Shown: piece by piece, positions 1 through 8,600 of the stretch
Numbering within the stretch: the stretch's first letter is position 1
How the letters are laid out: the number at the start of each line of letters is the position of its first letter
DNA from: Agromyces salentinus
Lineage (GTDB): Bacteria > Actinomycetota > Actinomycetes > Actinomycetales > Microbacteriaceae
NCBI RefSeq assembly: GCF_009749395.1
Contig: NZ_WBIR01000016.1
Location: 1 to 64,000, forward strand
Reading direction: 5' to 3'
Length of the DNA: 64,000 nucleotides
Made by a program: the position numbers and the translations under genes
The notes under the pieces: generated by a model
Database searches by the model: none
The model's input: only the letters and a program-made list of their open reading frames with translations
What the model was told of the DNA's origin: nothing

Positions 1-88
1 CGCGGCGCGCCCGCTCGGCCCGGTCGGCCCGGTGCATCGCAGCGCGCCCGGGCGGCCCGGTGCTGCGTCGCGGTGCGCGCCGGGCGGC

Positions 89-2086
89 TCAGGCGAGACG
101 CGGGGTGCGCGGCGGCTCGGTCCGCCGGTGGCCGGTCCCCTCGAAGGCGGCGGCCAGGCGCAGCAGCGTCGTGTCGTCGTAGGCACGGCCCGCGAACGTC
201 AGTCCGACCGGCATCCGGATGTCGGCCATCGTGCCCATCGGCACCGTCACCGTCGGGATGCCGAGATGCCGCGGCACGAGGTTGCCGTTCGCCACCCAGA
301 CGCCGTTGCGCCAGCCGAGGTCGGCGGATGCCTCGTTCACGTCCATGTCCGCGGGGCCGACGTCGGCGACGGCCGGGAACACGACCGCGTCGAGTCCGAG
401 CCCGTCCATCCACGCCTCGAGGTCGACCCGGCGGGTCTCCTCGAGTCCCCGGAGGCCGTCCTCGAGCTCGGGCATGTCGTCGAGCGTCGCGCCGGGGTGC
501 GCGCGCGCCCAGTCCGGGTACTCGGCGATGTCGTCGTCGAAGCCCGTGTACCGGTCGGGCAGCGCGCCCTCGGGGTGCGGGAAGATGCGGGCGCCGTCGA
601 CGTCGGCGAGGGCCCGCAGCGCGGGGTCGCCGTTGGCGTCGAGGAAGTCGTTCCACGACCAGGCCGAGAGGTCGACGATCTCGCGCCGCAGGTACTCCGG
701 CGCGACGAGTCCACGCGTCGCGATCGTCGGCGTCCCCGGGCGGTCGCCCTCGTAGTTGGACACCACCGGGAAGTCGACGAGCACGACCTCGGCGCCCGCC
801 GCCTCGAGGTCGCGGCGCGCGGCCTCCCAGAGGTCGAGGACCGTCGCCCTCGTCCGGATGCGCTGCCCGGTGGGCCCGCCTATGCCGGGCCTGCGCCCGG
901 GCTCGGCCGTGCCCGCCTCGGGGTCGGCGTCGACGTACATGCGCGGCACGCCGAAGCGTCGCCCGGCGAGCACGGCGCGAGCGACCGCAGGTGGTTCGGC
1001 GGCGGCATCCGGCTCGCCCGCGGCATCCGCTTCGCCCGCGGCATCCGCCCCCAGCAGGGCGACGTACGAGTCGGGGCGCACGTCGGAGGATGCGGGGATC
1101 TCGACCCAGGGCTGGACGCGCCAGAAGTCGCCGCGCGTCTCGGGGTCGTCGGCGACGATGACGTCGAGCACCTCGAGCAGGTCGGCCATGGTGCGCGTGT
1201 GCGGCACGACGACGTCCATGGTCGGCACGAGGGGCCAGTTGCCGCGCACCGAGATCACGCCGCGCGAGGGCGTGTAGGCGCAGAGCGCGTTGTTGGACGC
1301 CGGGGCGCGGCCGGACGACCACGTCTCCTCGCCGAGGCCGAACGCCGCGAACGACGCCGCGGTCGCCGTGCCGGAGCCGTTGGAGGAGCCCGAGCCGAAC
1401 GCGGCCGTGAGGTACGCCGCGTTGTACGGGCTCTCGGCGCGGCCGTAGACGCCGCGCTGCATGCCGCCGTTCGCCATCGGCGGCATGTTCGTGAGCCCGA
1501 TGAGCACGGCGCCAGCATCGCGCAGGCGCTCGATCGTGAAGGCGTCGCGCTGCGCGACGAGGTGCTCGAACGCGGGCGATCCGGCGGCGGCGGTCAGGCC
1601 GCGCGCGAGGTAGCTGTCCTTCGCGGTGTACGGGATGCCGTCGAGCGGGCCGCGCACGCGCCCCGCCGCCCTGCGCTCATCGGAGGCGAGCGCGTCGGCC
1701 CGAGCTTCCGGGTTCATCACGACGACGGCGTTGAGCGCGGTGTCCGTCTCGGGCGCGTCGTACGCGGCGATGCGCGCGAGGTAGGCGTCGAGCAGCCCGA
1801 CCGCGGTGACGCGCCCAGTCTCGAGCGCGGCGCGGAGGTCGGCGATCGACGCCTCGACGACGTCGAACCCGCTCCCCGGCGGTCGAGTGGGCAGCGACGC
1901 AGGAGCAGCCCCCGGCGGTCGAGTAGGCAGCGACGCAGGAGCAGCCCCCGGCGGTCGAGTAGGCAGCGACGTAGGAGCAGCCCCCGGGGGTCGAGTAGGC
2001 AGCGACGCAGGAGCAGCCGTATCGAGACCCCCCTCCAGGGGGTCTCGAGACGCTTCGCTCCTCGACCGCCGGGACTCCTCCGTCAT
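89..2086 (-). CDS. Amidase-signature family hydrolase with repeat-expanded N-terminus
   Basis: This 665-residue enzyme of the amidase signature family should hydrolyse a C-N amide-type bond. The Ser-cisSer-Lys triad can be placed: Lys156 in YTAKDSY, the cis-Ser at Ser234/235 in GSGSSNGSG, and the likely nucleophile Ser258 in ETWSSGRAPAS. The usual TDTGGSIR block is replaced by EETWSSGR, so this is a divergent subfamily and the substrate is unknown. Residues 6-71 come from a palindromic repeat element carrying four 12-residue repeats (SLPTRPPGAAPA), so conserved sequence starts only near residue 72. A loop of three short DAAGE-type repeats (about residues 345-365) is also non-conserved. The ATG overlaps the stop of the deiminase gene in ATGA, making this the last gene of a permease-deiminase-amidase operon. 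The family is clear; the reaction is inferred from context only. Confidence 0.88.
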   Translation of the reverse strand: MTEESRRSRSEASRDPLEGGLDTAAPASLPTRPPGAAPTSLPTRPPGAAPASLPTRPPGAAPASLPTRPPGSGFDVVEASIADLRAALETGRVTAVGLLDAYLARIAAYDAPETDTALNAVVVMNPEARADALASDERRAAGRVRGPLDGIPYTAKDSYLARGLTAAAGSPAFEHLVAQRDAFTIERLRDAGAVLIGLTNMPPMANGGMQRGVYGRAESPYNAAYLTAAFGSGSSNGSGTATAASFAAFGLGEETWSSGRAPASNNALCAYTPSRGVISVRGNWPLVPTMDVVVPHTRTMADLLEVLDVIVADDPETRGDFWRVQPWVEIPASSDVRPDSYVALLGADAAGEADAAGEPDAAAEPPAVARAVLAGRRFGVPRMYVDADPEAGTAEPGRRPGIGGPTGQRIRTRATVLDLWEAARRDLEAAGAEVVLVDFPVVSNYEGDRPGTPTIATRGLVAPEYLRREIVDLSAWSWNDFLDANGDPALRALADVDGARIFPHPEGALPDRYTGFDDDIAEYPDWARAHPGATLDDMPELEDGLRGLEETRRVDLEAWMDGLGLDAVVFPAVADVGPADMDVNEASADLGWRNGVWVANGNLVPRHLGIPTVTVPMGTMADIRMPVGLTFAGRAYDDTTLLRLAAAFEGTGHRRTEPPRTPRLA
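1874..2070 (-). repeat. Palindromic coding repeat element, copy A1, with four 36-bp tandem units
   Basis: Four 36-bp units (1874-1909, 1910-1945, 1946-1981, 1982-2017), each with the core GGCGGTCGAGTAGGC, are followed by a palindrome. Its arms are 2018-2032 and 2038-2052 (14 of 15 bases pair), and it ends in CTCGACCGCC at 2061-2070. The whole element lies inside the amidase coding sequence and stays open on the minus strand, encoding GLDT followed by SLPTRPPGAAPA repeats. The same cores occur in copies at 35.4, 37.2 and 50.9 kb. Confidence 0.9.
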
Positions 2087-3129
2087 CGGCCGGCCTCCAC
2101 CTCGAGCGAGGGCTGCTGCTGCGTGATGCAGTGGATGCCGCCGCCGCGGGCGAAGATCTCGCGCGAGTCGATGGTGACGACGCGGCGGCCGGGGTAGGCG
2201 TCGGCGAGGATCTCGCGCGCCGCGGCATCCGCCCGCTCCTCGCCGAAGCCGCACGCGATCACGCCGTCGTTCACGACGAGGTGGTTGACGTAGCTCCAGT
2301 CGACGAAGCCCTCGTGGTCGCGCAGCGTCGCGGGCGCCGGCAGGTCGACGATCTCGAAGGGGCGGCCCGCGGCATCCGTCTCGGTCTCGAGCTGTTCCCG
2401 GAGCGCGCGCGTGACCTCGAAGTCGGGGTGCTCGGGGTTCGTCTGCGAGTGCAGCAGGAGGCGACCGGGTGACGGGATGGTCGCGACGATGTCGACGTGC
2501 CCGTTCGTGCCGAAGTCGTCGTAGTCGCGCTCGAGTCCGCGGGGGAGCCAGATCGCCTTGGTCGTGCCGATCGTGCGCGCGAACTCCGCCTCGACCCTCG
2601 CCCGGTCGGCGTAGGGGTTCCGGCGCGGGTCGAGCTGCACGGTCTCGGTGAGCAGCACGGTGCCCTCGCCGTCGACGTGGATGCCGCCGCCCTCGTTCAC
2701 GAGCACCGAACTCACGAGCTCGGCTCCGATGCGATCGGCGATGAACCGCGCGATCTCGGCGGACTTGGCCCACTCGGCCCACTCGGGGGCGCCCCAGCCG
2801 TTGAAGACCCAGTCGACGGCGCCGAGCACGCCGGGGCGCTCGTCGTCGACGACGAAGGTGGGGCCGAAGTCGCGCATCCAGAACTCGTCGAGCGGGGCCT
2901 CGACGAGCTCGATCGCGCCGTCGAGCATGCGACGGGCGCGGGCGGTCTCGGTCGGGTCGACGACCATGACCAGCGGCTCGAACGGCACGATCGCGTTCGC
3001 GACGGCCGACCAGGCGGCGTAGCCGGCCTCGCGTTCGACCTCGGTCTCGCCGAGTGTCAGGCCCTCGCGCGGGAACGCCATCCAGGTGCGGTCGTGAGGG
3101 GCGGTCTCTGCGGGCATGCGCCAGGTCAT
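2083..3129 (-). CDS. aguA: Agmatine deiminase / peptidylarginine-deiminase family enzyme
   Basis: This is a 348-residue guanidino-modifying enzyme of the agmatine deiminase (PPAD) family, which converts agmatine to N-carbamoylputrescine and ammonia. It shows the family blocks WMRDFGP, NEGGGIHVD, GTNGHVD and a C-terminal GGGIHCITQQQP whose Cys334 is the expected nucleophile; the length is normal for the family. AGGAGGT stands 7 nt before the chosen ATG. The gene overlaps the permease upstream and the amidase downstream by 4 nt each, so the three proteins are co-translated. The pairing with an NCS1 permease suggests catabolism of an imported nitrogen compound. A related guanidino substrate other than agmatine cannot be excluded. 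Confidence 0.88.
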   Translation of the reverse strand: MTWRMPAETAPHDRTWMAFPREGLTLGETEVEREAGYAAWSAVANAIVPFEPLVMVVDPTETARARRMLDGAIELVEAPLDEFWMRDFGPTFVVDDERPGVLGAVDWVFNGWGAPEWAEWAKSAEIARFIADRIGAELVSSVLVNEGGGIHVDGEGTVLLTETVQLDPRRNPYADRARVEAEFARTIGTTKAIWLPRGLERDYDDFGTNGHVDIVATIPSPGRLLLHSQTNPEHPDFEVTRALREQLETETDAAGRPFEIVDLPAPATLRDHEGFVDWSYVNHLVVNDGVIACGFGEERADAAAREILADAYPGRRVVTIDSREIFARGGGIHCITQQQPSLEVEAGR

Positions 3130-4766
3130 GCGGGCACCTCCTGAGTGCGAGCTTCTGCAGTGCGGTCGGCAGTGCGGTCGGCCGTGCCGTCGGCCGTGCG
3201 AGCGTCGGATGCCGCGGGGCGCGCGGCCGGGTCCCGGTACGGCGGCGTGGTGAGCCACAGCACGGCGTAGAGCCCGCCGGCCAACAGCGGTCCGACGATC
3301 GCCGAGAGGTCTGCGCCGCCGAGCGCCTCGGAAATCGGCCCGACGTAGAGCGTCGTGTTGGCCATGAGCACGGCCGTCGTGGTGGCGCCGACCATGGCGA
3401 TCACGCCGGGCCAGAACACGCCGCCGCGATACCAGAACGGGCTGCCTTGGCGCTCGTCGGTGAGGGCCCGTCCGTCGTATCGGTTGCGGCGCAGCAGGAT
3501 GTCGACCGCGTACACGGCGACGAGCGGGCCGAGCACGGTCACGGCGAGTTCGAGCGAGGAGTTCAGGGCGTCGAGGAAGCTCGGGGCGATGAACAGCAGC
3601 CAGGCCGCGGCGGCGGTCGCGGCGGCGCCGGTGACGACGACGGTCAGTGCTCGGGGCATCCGGAACCCGAGGCCCTGGGCGTAGAGGCCCGTGGAGTAGG
3701 CGACGAGCACGTTGTTCGTGATGCTCGAGAGCACGATCATCGCCAGGAAGACCGGCGTGAACCAGGCGGGCACGATCTCGGCGATCGTCAACTGCGGGTC
3801 GGTCATGTCGATCGCGGTGCCGGCGACGACGCCGAGCGTGCCGATGAAGATCGCGGGGATGAAGCCGCCGAGCGCCGTCCACAGCGCGACCCTGCGCTTG
3901 GACACATCCGTCGGCAGGTAGCGCGCGTAGTCGGCGCCGGTGCCCCACGACAGCGGGCTCGACGCGACGATCGCGAAGCCGAGCAGCAGCATCGCCCAGT
4001 GCTCGCCGGGCTCGAGCGGCGCGGGGGCGTACGAGAGGTCGGCCGCGCCGAACACGAACACCGCGAGCACGATGAAGACCACGGCGAGCGCGGCCGAGAA
4101 GTACGGAGCCAGCTTCAGGATGGTCGCGTGGCCGTAGATGCCGATGACGAAGCTGAGCGCGGCGACGACGACGAGCACGCCCCACTCGGCGCCGGCCGGG
4201 AGCACGATGCCGATCTGCGCGACGAGCGCGAGCGCGGCCAGGGTCGCGAACGCGATGTTGATGATCTCGTAGAAGATGCCGATGGCCACGCCGAGGCCCG
4301 CGCCGAAGACGCGGCTGCCGCGGATGCCGAACATGGCCCGCATGATCGCGACGCTCGGCGTGCCCGAGACCGGTCCGCTGATCGCGAGCAGGCCCACGGC
4401 CGCCCACCAGAGGTTGCCGAGCACCGTGATGAGCAGGGCCTCCCACACCGGGAGGCCGAGCAGCATGAGCACGCCGCCGACGACGAAGTAGAGGTAGATG
4501 ACGTTGGCCGACATCCACACCCAGAAGAGCTCGCGCGGGCGGCCGCGCCGCTCGTCCTCGGGGATGAAGTCGGCGCCGTGGGTTTCGATGCGGCCGGCGC
4601 GGTCGGCGTCGGCGGCTGCGGTGGCCGCGGTGGCGGTGGCGGATGCCGCGGCAGCCGCGGCTGCGGGCGCGATCGCGCCGGGCTGCGTGATCGCGCCGGG
4701 CTGCGGCGTCGCTGCGGCATCCGGGGTCGCTGCGGCATCCGGGGTCGCGGTGGTGGTGTTGCTCAT
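3126..4766 (-). CDS. NCS1-family nucleobase/cation symporter
   Basis: This 546-residue polytopic membrane protein resembles purine-cytosine permeases of the NCS1 family, which import nucleobases, hydantoins, allantoin and related compounds with H+ or Na+. About twelve hydrophobic helices follow a cytosolic lead of some 75 residues. The lead is Ala/Pro-rich with two exact 18-bp duplications around 4684-4752 and is probably not functional sequence. Motifs include FWVWMSANVIYLYFVVGG in the first helix and SSPLSWGTGADYARYLP in the middle. It is the first gene of the operon and starts 55 bp from a perfect dyad shared with the divergent TetR gene. The substrate is not evident; the neighbours suggest an amide- or guanidine-bearing nitrogen compound. 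Confidence 0.85.
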   Translation of the reverse strand: MSNTTTATPDAAATPDAAATPQPGAITQPGAIAPAAAAAAASATATAATAAADADRAGRIETHGADFIPEDERRGRPRELFWVWMSANVIYLYFVVGGVLMLLGLPVWEALLITVLGNLWWAAVGLLAISGPVSGTPSVAIMRAMFGIRGSRVFGAGLGVAIGIFYEIINIAFATLAALALVAQIGIVLPAGAEWGVLVVVAALSFVIGIYGHATILKLAPYFSAALAVVFIVLAVFVFGAADLSYAPAPLEPGEHWAMLLLGFAIVASSPLSWGTGADYARYLPTDVSKRRVALWTALGGFIPAIFIGTLGVVAGTAIDMTDPQLTIAEIVPAWFTPVFLAMIVLSSITNNVLVAYSTGLYAQGLGFRMPRALTVVVTGAAATAAAAWLLFIAPSFLDALNSSLELAVTVLGPLVAVYAVDILLRRNRYDGRALTDERQGSPFWYRGGVFWPGVIAMVGATTTAVLMANTTLYVGPISEALGGADLSAIVGPLLAGGLYAVLWLTTPPYRDPAARPAASDARTADGTADRTADRTAEARTQEVPA

Positions 4767-4820
4767 CGTTGAGGACTCTCTGCTCGTCGATCTCTCGACA
4801 GGATCGGGGACTCGATCTAC

Positions 4821-4840
4821 TATTGATCACACGATCAATA
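4821..4840. promoter_or_regulatory. Predicted TetR operator between permease operon and tetR
   Basis: The perfect inverted repeat TATTGATC-ACAC-GATCAATA stands out as AT-rich in a GC-rich background. It lies 32 bp before the tetR ATG and 54 bp before the permease ATG. Its position and symmetry fit an operator through which the adjacent TetR protein controls both divergent transcripts. Binding is inferred. Confidence 0.8.
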
Positions 4841-4872
4841 AGTTGCAGCGACGCTACCGACACGAGGTCACC

Positions 4873-5499
4873 ATGTCAAGACCGGCCCGCAAGAAGGCCG
4901 CCCGCAAGAGCGCAGCCGAACGCTCGGTCGAGATCGCGGATGCCGCGTGCGCGGTCGCCCTCGAACACGGGCTCTACGCGGTCACGCTGCGCGGCGTCGC
5001 GGCCCAGGTCGACGTGGCCCCCGCCCTCGTCGCGCACTACGAGCCCAACATGGACGCCCTCGTCGCGAACACGTTCGGCACCATCGTCGCGCGGGAGCTG
5101 GCCGAGGTCGGCGAGCTCGTCGCCGAGCGCGAGAGCCCCCGCACGCGCCTCGCCCTGCTCCTCGAGACCCTCCTCGACGGCTCCCGCGACGACGTGACGC
5201 TCATCTGGGTCGAGGCGTGGGCGCTCGGCCGCCGTAACGAGGCGCTCGCCGAGCGCGTGCGCGCCGAGATGGACGACTGGCGCACCTTCCTGCAGGCCAT
5301 CATCGAGGCGGGCATCGCCAGCGGGGAGTTCGAGACCGACGACGCGGCATCCGTCGCCTGGCAGGTGCTCGGCATGATCGACGGCCTGAACGCCCACGCG
5401 CTGGTCAGCTGGGAGGACTCCGGCGATCGCGGCACCCGCATCGGCCACGCCGTCGAGGGCATGCTCGGCCTGCACCGGGGCGTGCTCGCCGAGCCCTGA
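4873..5499 (+). CDS. TetR-family transcriptional regulator
   Basis: This is a 208-residue regulator with a TetR N-terminal helix-turn-helix (about residues 20-65; core TLRGVAAQVDVAPALVAHY) preceded by a Lys/Arg-rich tail. The C-terminal ligand-binding region is all helical and contains the typical WVEAWALGRRNEALAERV block. The ATG is preceded by GAGG. It is divergent from the NCS1 permease operon and separated from it by the perfect dyad at 4821-4840, so it probably represses both itself and that operon until the imported nitrogen compound or a metabolite binds. The ligand is unknown. Confidence 0.9.
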   Translation: MSRPARKKAARKSAAERSVEIADAACAVALEHGLYAVTLRGVAAQVDVAPALVAHYEPNMDALVANTFGTIVARELAEVGELVAERESPRTRLALLLETLLDGSRDDVTLIWVEAWALGRRNEALAERVRAEMDDWRTFLQAIIEAGIASGEFETDDAASVAWQVLGMIDGLNAHALVSWEDSGDRGTRIGHAVEGMLGLHRGVLAEP

Positions 5500-5614
5500 T
5501 ACGTGGGACGGAGCACGCGGCGGCGCCGGGCCGTGCCGTGCCGCGCCGCCGATTCGGCACCGTCCGCGATGTCGGATGCCGCGACTACCGTGGAGGCACG
5601 GCGAAGGGAACCCG

Positions 5615-8600
5615 ATGTATCTGGTCGACGGCATGGTGGTCACGAGCGCGAGCGACCTCAAGAAGGCCTCGGAGTGCGAGTTCGCCTTCCTCCGCGCGCT
5701 CGACGCCAAGCTCGGCCGCATCGAGGCCGTGCCCGATCCCGAAGACGCCATGCTCGAACGCTCGGGGCGCATGGGCGACGAGCACGAGCTGCGGGTGCTC
5801 GAGCGGTACCGCGAGCAGTTCGGCGCCGGCGTCGTCGAGATCGAGCGGCCGTCCGTGCGCGACGCCGATGCGATCGCCGCCGCGGTCGCGGCCACCAACG
5901 CCGCCTTCGCCGCCGGTGCGCCCGTGGTCTTCCAGGCCACGTTCGCCGACGACGGCTTCATCGGGTTCGCCGACTTCATCGTGCGCCAGGCAGACGGCCG
6001 CTACCTCGTGCAGGACAGCAAGCTCGCCCGCCGGGCGAAGGTCACCGCGCTGCTGCAGCTCGCCGCGTACGCCCAGCAGCTGCACCGCATCGGAGTGCCC
6101 TGCGCCGACACCGTCGAGCTCCTCCTCGGCGACGGCACGACGAGCACGCACCGGCTCGACGACATCCTCCCCGTCTACGGACTGCGTCGGGCCCGACTCG
6201 AGCAGATCATCGACGAGCGGCTGGCCGACACGGGCCCCGTCGCCTGGGGCGACCCCAGGTACGGGCTCGACGGTCGGTGCCCGACCTGCGACCTCGAGGT
6301 GCAGGCGCACCGCGACGTCCTGCTCGTCGCCGGCCTGCGCGTCACGCAGCGCCCGGCCCTGGCTGAGGCCGGTATCACGAGGATCGACGCGCTCGTGGCC
6401 TCCGACGGGCCGGTGCCCGGGGTGCTCGACAACACCCTCGCGAACCTGCGCCTGCAGGCACGGCTGCAGCTCGAGGCCGAGGCCGCCCAGTTCGCGGCAG
6501 ACGCGGCGGGCGGGCGCTCGCCCGACGACCCGCCGCTCCCCCCGCCGGTCGCGCTCCGCGATGCGGCATCCCTCTCGGCGATCCCCGAGCCCGACGCCGG
6601 CGACCTCTTCTTCGACTTCGAGGGCGACCCCCTCTACACCGAGGGCCCCGCCAAGGAGTGGGGCATCGACTACCTGTTCGGCATGGTCGACGTCGACGAG
6701 CAGTTCACCCCGCTCTGGGCGCACAGCTTCGCCGAGGAGAAGGTCGCGCTCGAGCGGTTCCTCGACCTCGTGGCCCTGCGCCGCGCAGCGCACCCCGAGA
6801 TGCACATCTACCACTACGCCAACTACGAGCGTGCGCACCTGCTCGCCATCGCCGCCAGGCACGGCGTCCGCGAGGCCGAGGTCGACCAGCTGCTCTCCGA
6901 CGGCGTGTTCGTCGACCTCTACCCGATCGTCAAGCGCGCGGTGCGCATCGGCAGCCGCTCGTACTCGATCAAGAAGCTCGAGCCGCTGTACATGGGCACC
7001 GAGCTGCGCGAGGCCGAGGTCAAGTCCGGCGGCGACTCGATCCTCGAGTACGTGCGGGCGCGCGACCTGGCCTCGAGCGGCGCCACCGACCCGGCCACCG
7101 GACTGTCCGGGCAGGCCGCCGCGCAGCACATCCTCGACGACCTCGCCGACTACAACCGCTACGACTGCGTCTCGACGCTCCGACTGCGTGACTGGCTGCT
7201 CGGGCTCGCGCGCGGCGCGGGCATCCCCTCGGTTCCCGAGTCCCAGCTCGTCGAGGCCGCGAAGGCCGAGGGCAAGGTCTACGAGCCCTCGCCGATCGCC
7301 CTCCACCTCCAGCATCTCGCCGGCCCCCGTGATGACCCCGACCGCGACGCCGACCACACGGCCCTCGCCCTCGCCGCAGCCGCCATCGACTACCACGACC
7401 GCGAGGCGAAGAGCTTCTGGTGGGCGCACTTCTTCCGGCTCGAGCAGCCGATCGAAGGGTGGGAGGAGCAGCGCGACGTCATCGTCGTCGACCCCGCGGC
7501 GTCCGCCGTCGTGCAGCCCTGGTTCCGTGAAGAGGGTCAGCAGGTCGACCGTCGTCACGTGCGCCTGCGCGGGCGCATCGCGCCCGGCTCGCGCTTCTCG
7601 GTCGGCGCCAGCGTGTTCGTGCTCTACGACTTCCCGGCGCCGTTCGCCCGGCGTGCCGCACGACCGGGGTCTCGCACGCCCAACCCCGTCCAGATCGTCG
7701 AGGTGCTCGACGACGGCGTCGTCGTCGAGGAGCGAGCCGTGGCCGGCGACCTCTGGTCGACCATGCCGGTGGCGGTCGTGCCGGGTCCGCCGCCGCACGC
7801 CGGTCGCCAGAAGGACGCGATCGCGGCCTGGGCCGAGCAGGTCGCGCGCACCTGGCCCAGGTGGCCCGCGAACCCGGCGGTCGACATCCTGCGCCGCATC
7901 GAACCACGCACCCGTGACGGGCTGGGGCTCCGCTCGATCGGCGCGCTCGCAGCCGACCTCGACTACGTCGGCGCGGTCGTCGCAGGGGTGCGGCACCTCG
8001 ACGACTCCTACCTCGCGGTGCAGGGGCCTCCCGGCACGGGCAAGACCTACGTGGCCTCGCACGTGATCGCGACGCTCGTCGCGCAGCACGGGTGGAAGGT
8101 CGGCGTGGTCGCCCAGTCGCACGCCGTGGTCGAGAACGTGCTCGATGCGACGATCCGCGCGGGGCTCGCGCCCGACCTCGTCGGCAAGGCCCCGAAAGAC
8201 GACGGCGAGCCCTTCGACCACGAGTACACGCGCCTCGACAAGCGTCGCAACGGCATCGCGCAGTTCGCCGAGGCCCATGCCACCACCGGGTTCGTCGTGG
8301 GCGGCACGGCCTGGGACTTCGCCAACGCCGACCGGGTGCCCCGAGGGTCGCTCGACCTGCTCGTCATCGACGAGGCCGGGCAGTTCTCGCTCGCGTCGAC
8401 CATCGCCGCGTCGGTGTCGGCCCGCAACCTGCTGCTGCTCGGCGACCCGCAGCAGCTCCCGCAGGTGAGCCAGGGCATCCACCTCGAACCCGTCGACACC
8501 TCGGCGCTCGGGTGGATCGCCGACGGCCACGACGTGCTGCCGCCAGAGCTCGGCATCTTCCTCGCCGAGAGCCGCCGCATGCACCCGGCGGTCGCCGCAC

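Noticed and set aside
1874-2017. Regular 36-bp repeats considered as a CRISPR array
   Set aside because: The units are directly adjacent with no spacers, are in frame within a gene, and no cas genes are present. The same holds for 35448-35663.
32-2197. Long plus-strand open frame opposite the amidase (721 codons)
   Set aside because: It is the complement of a recognisable enzyme, has no family features, and is the Arg/Val/Gly-rich product expected from antisense reading of very GC-rich coding DNA.
5576-5614. Upstream ATG extending the nuclease-helicase by 13 codons
   Set aside because: It lacks a Shine-Dalgarno sequence, while the ATG at 5615 has one and begins at the conserved sequence.
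5585-8584. 999-codon minus-strand frame opposite the nuclease-helicase gene
   Set aside because: Same antisense artefact; the plus strand encodes a protein with all helicase and nuclease motifs in one frame.
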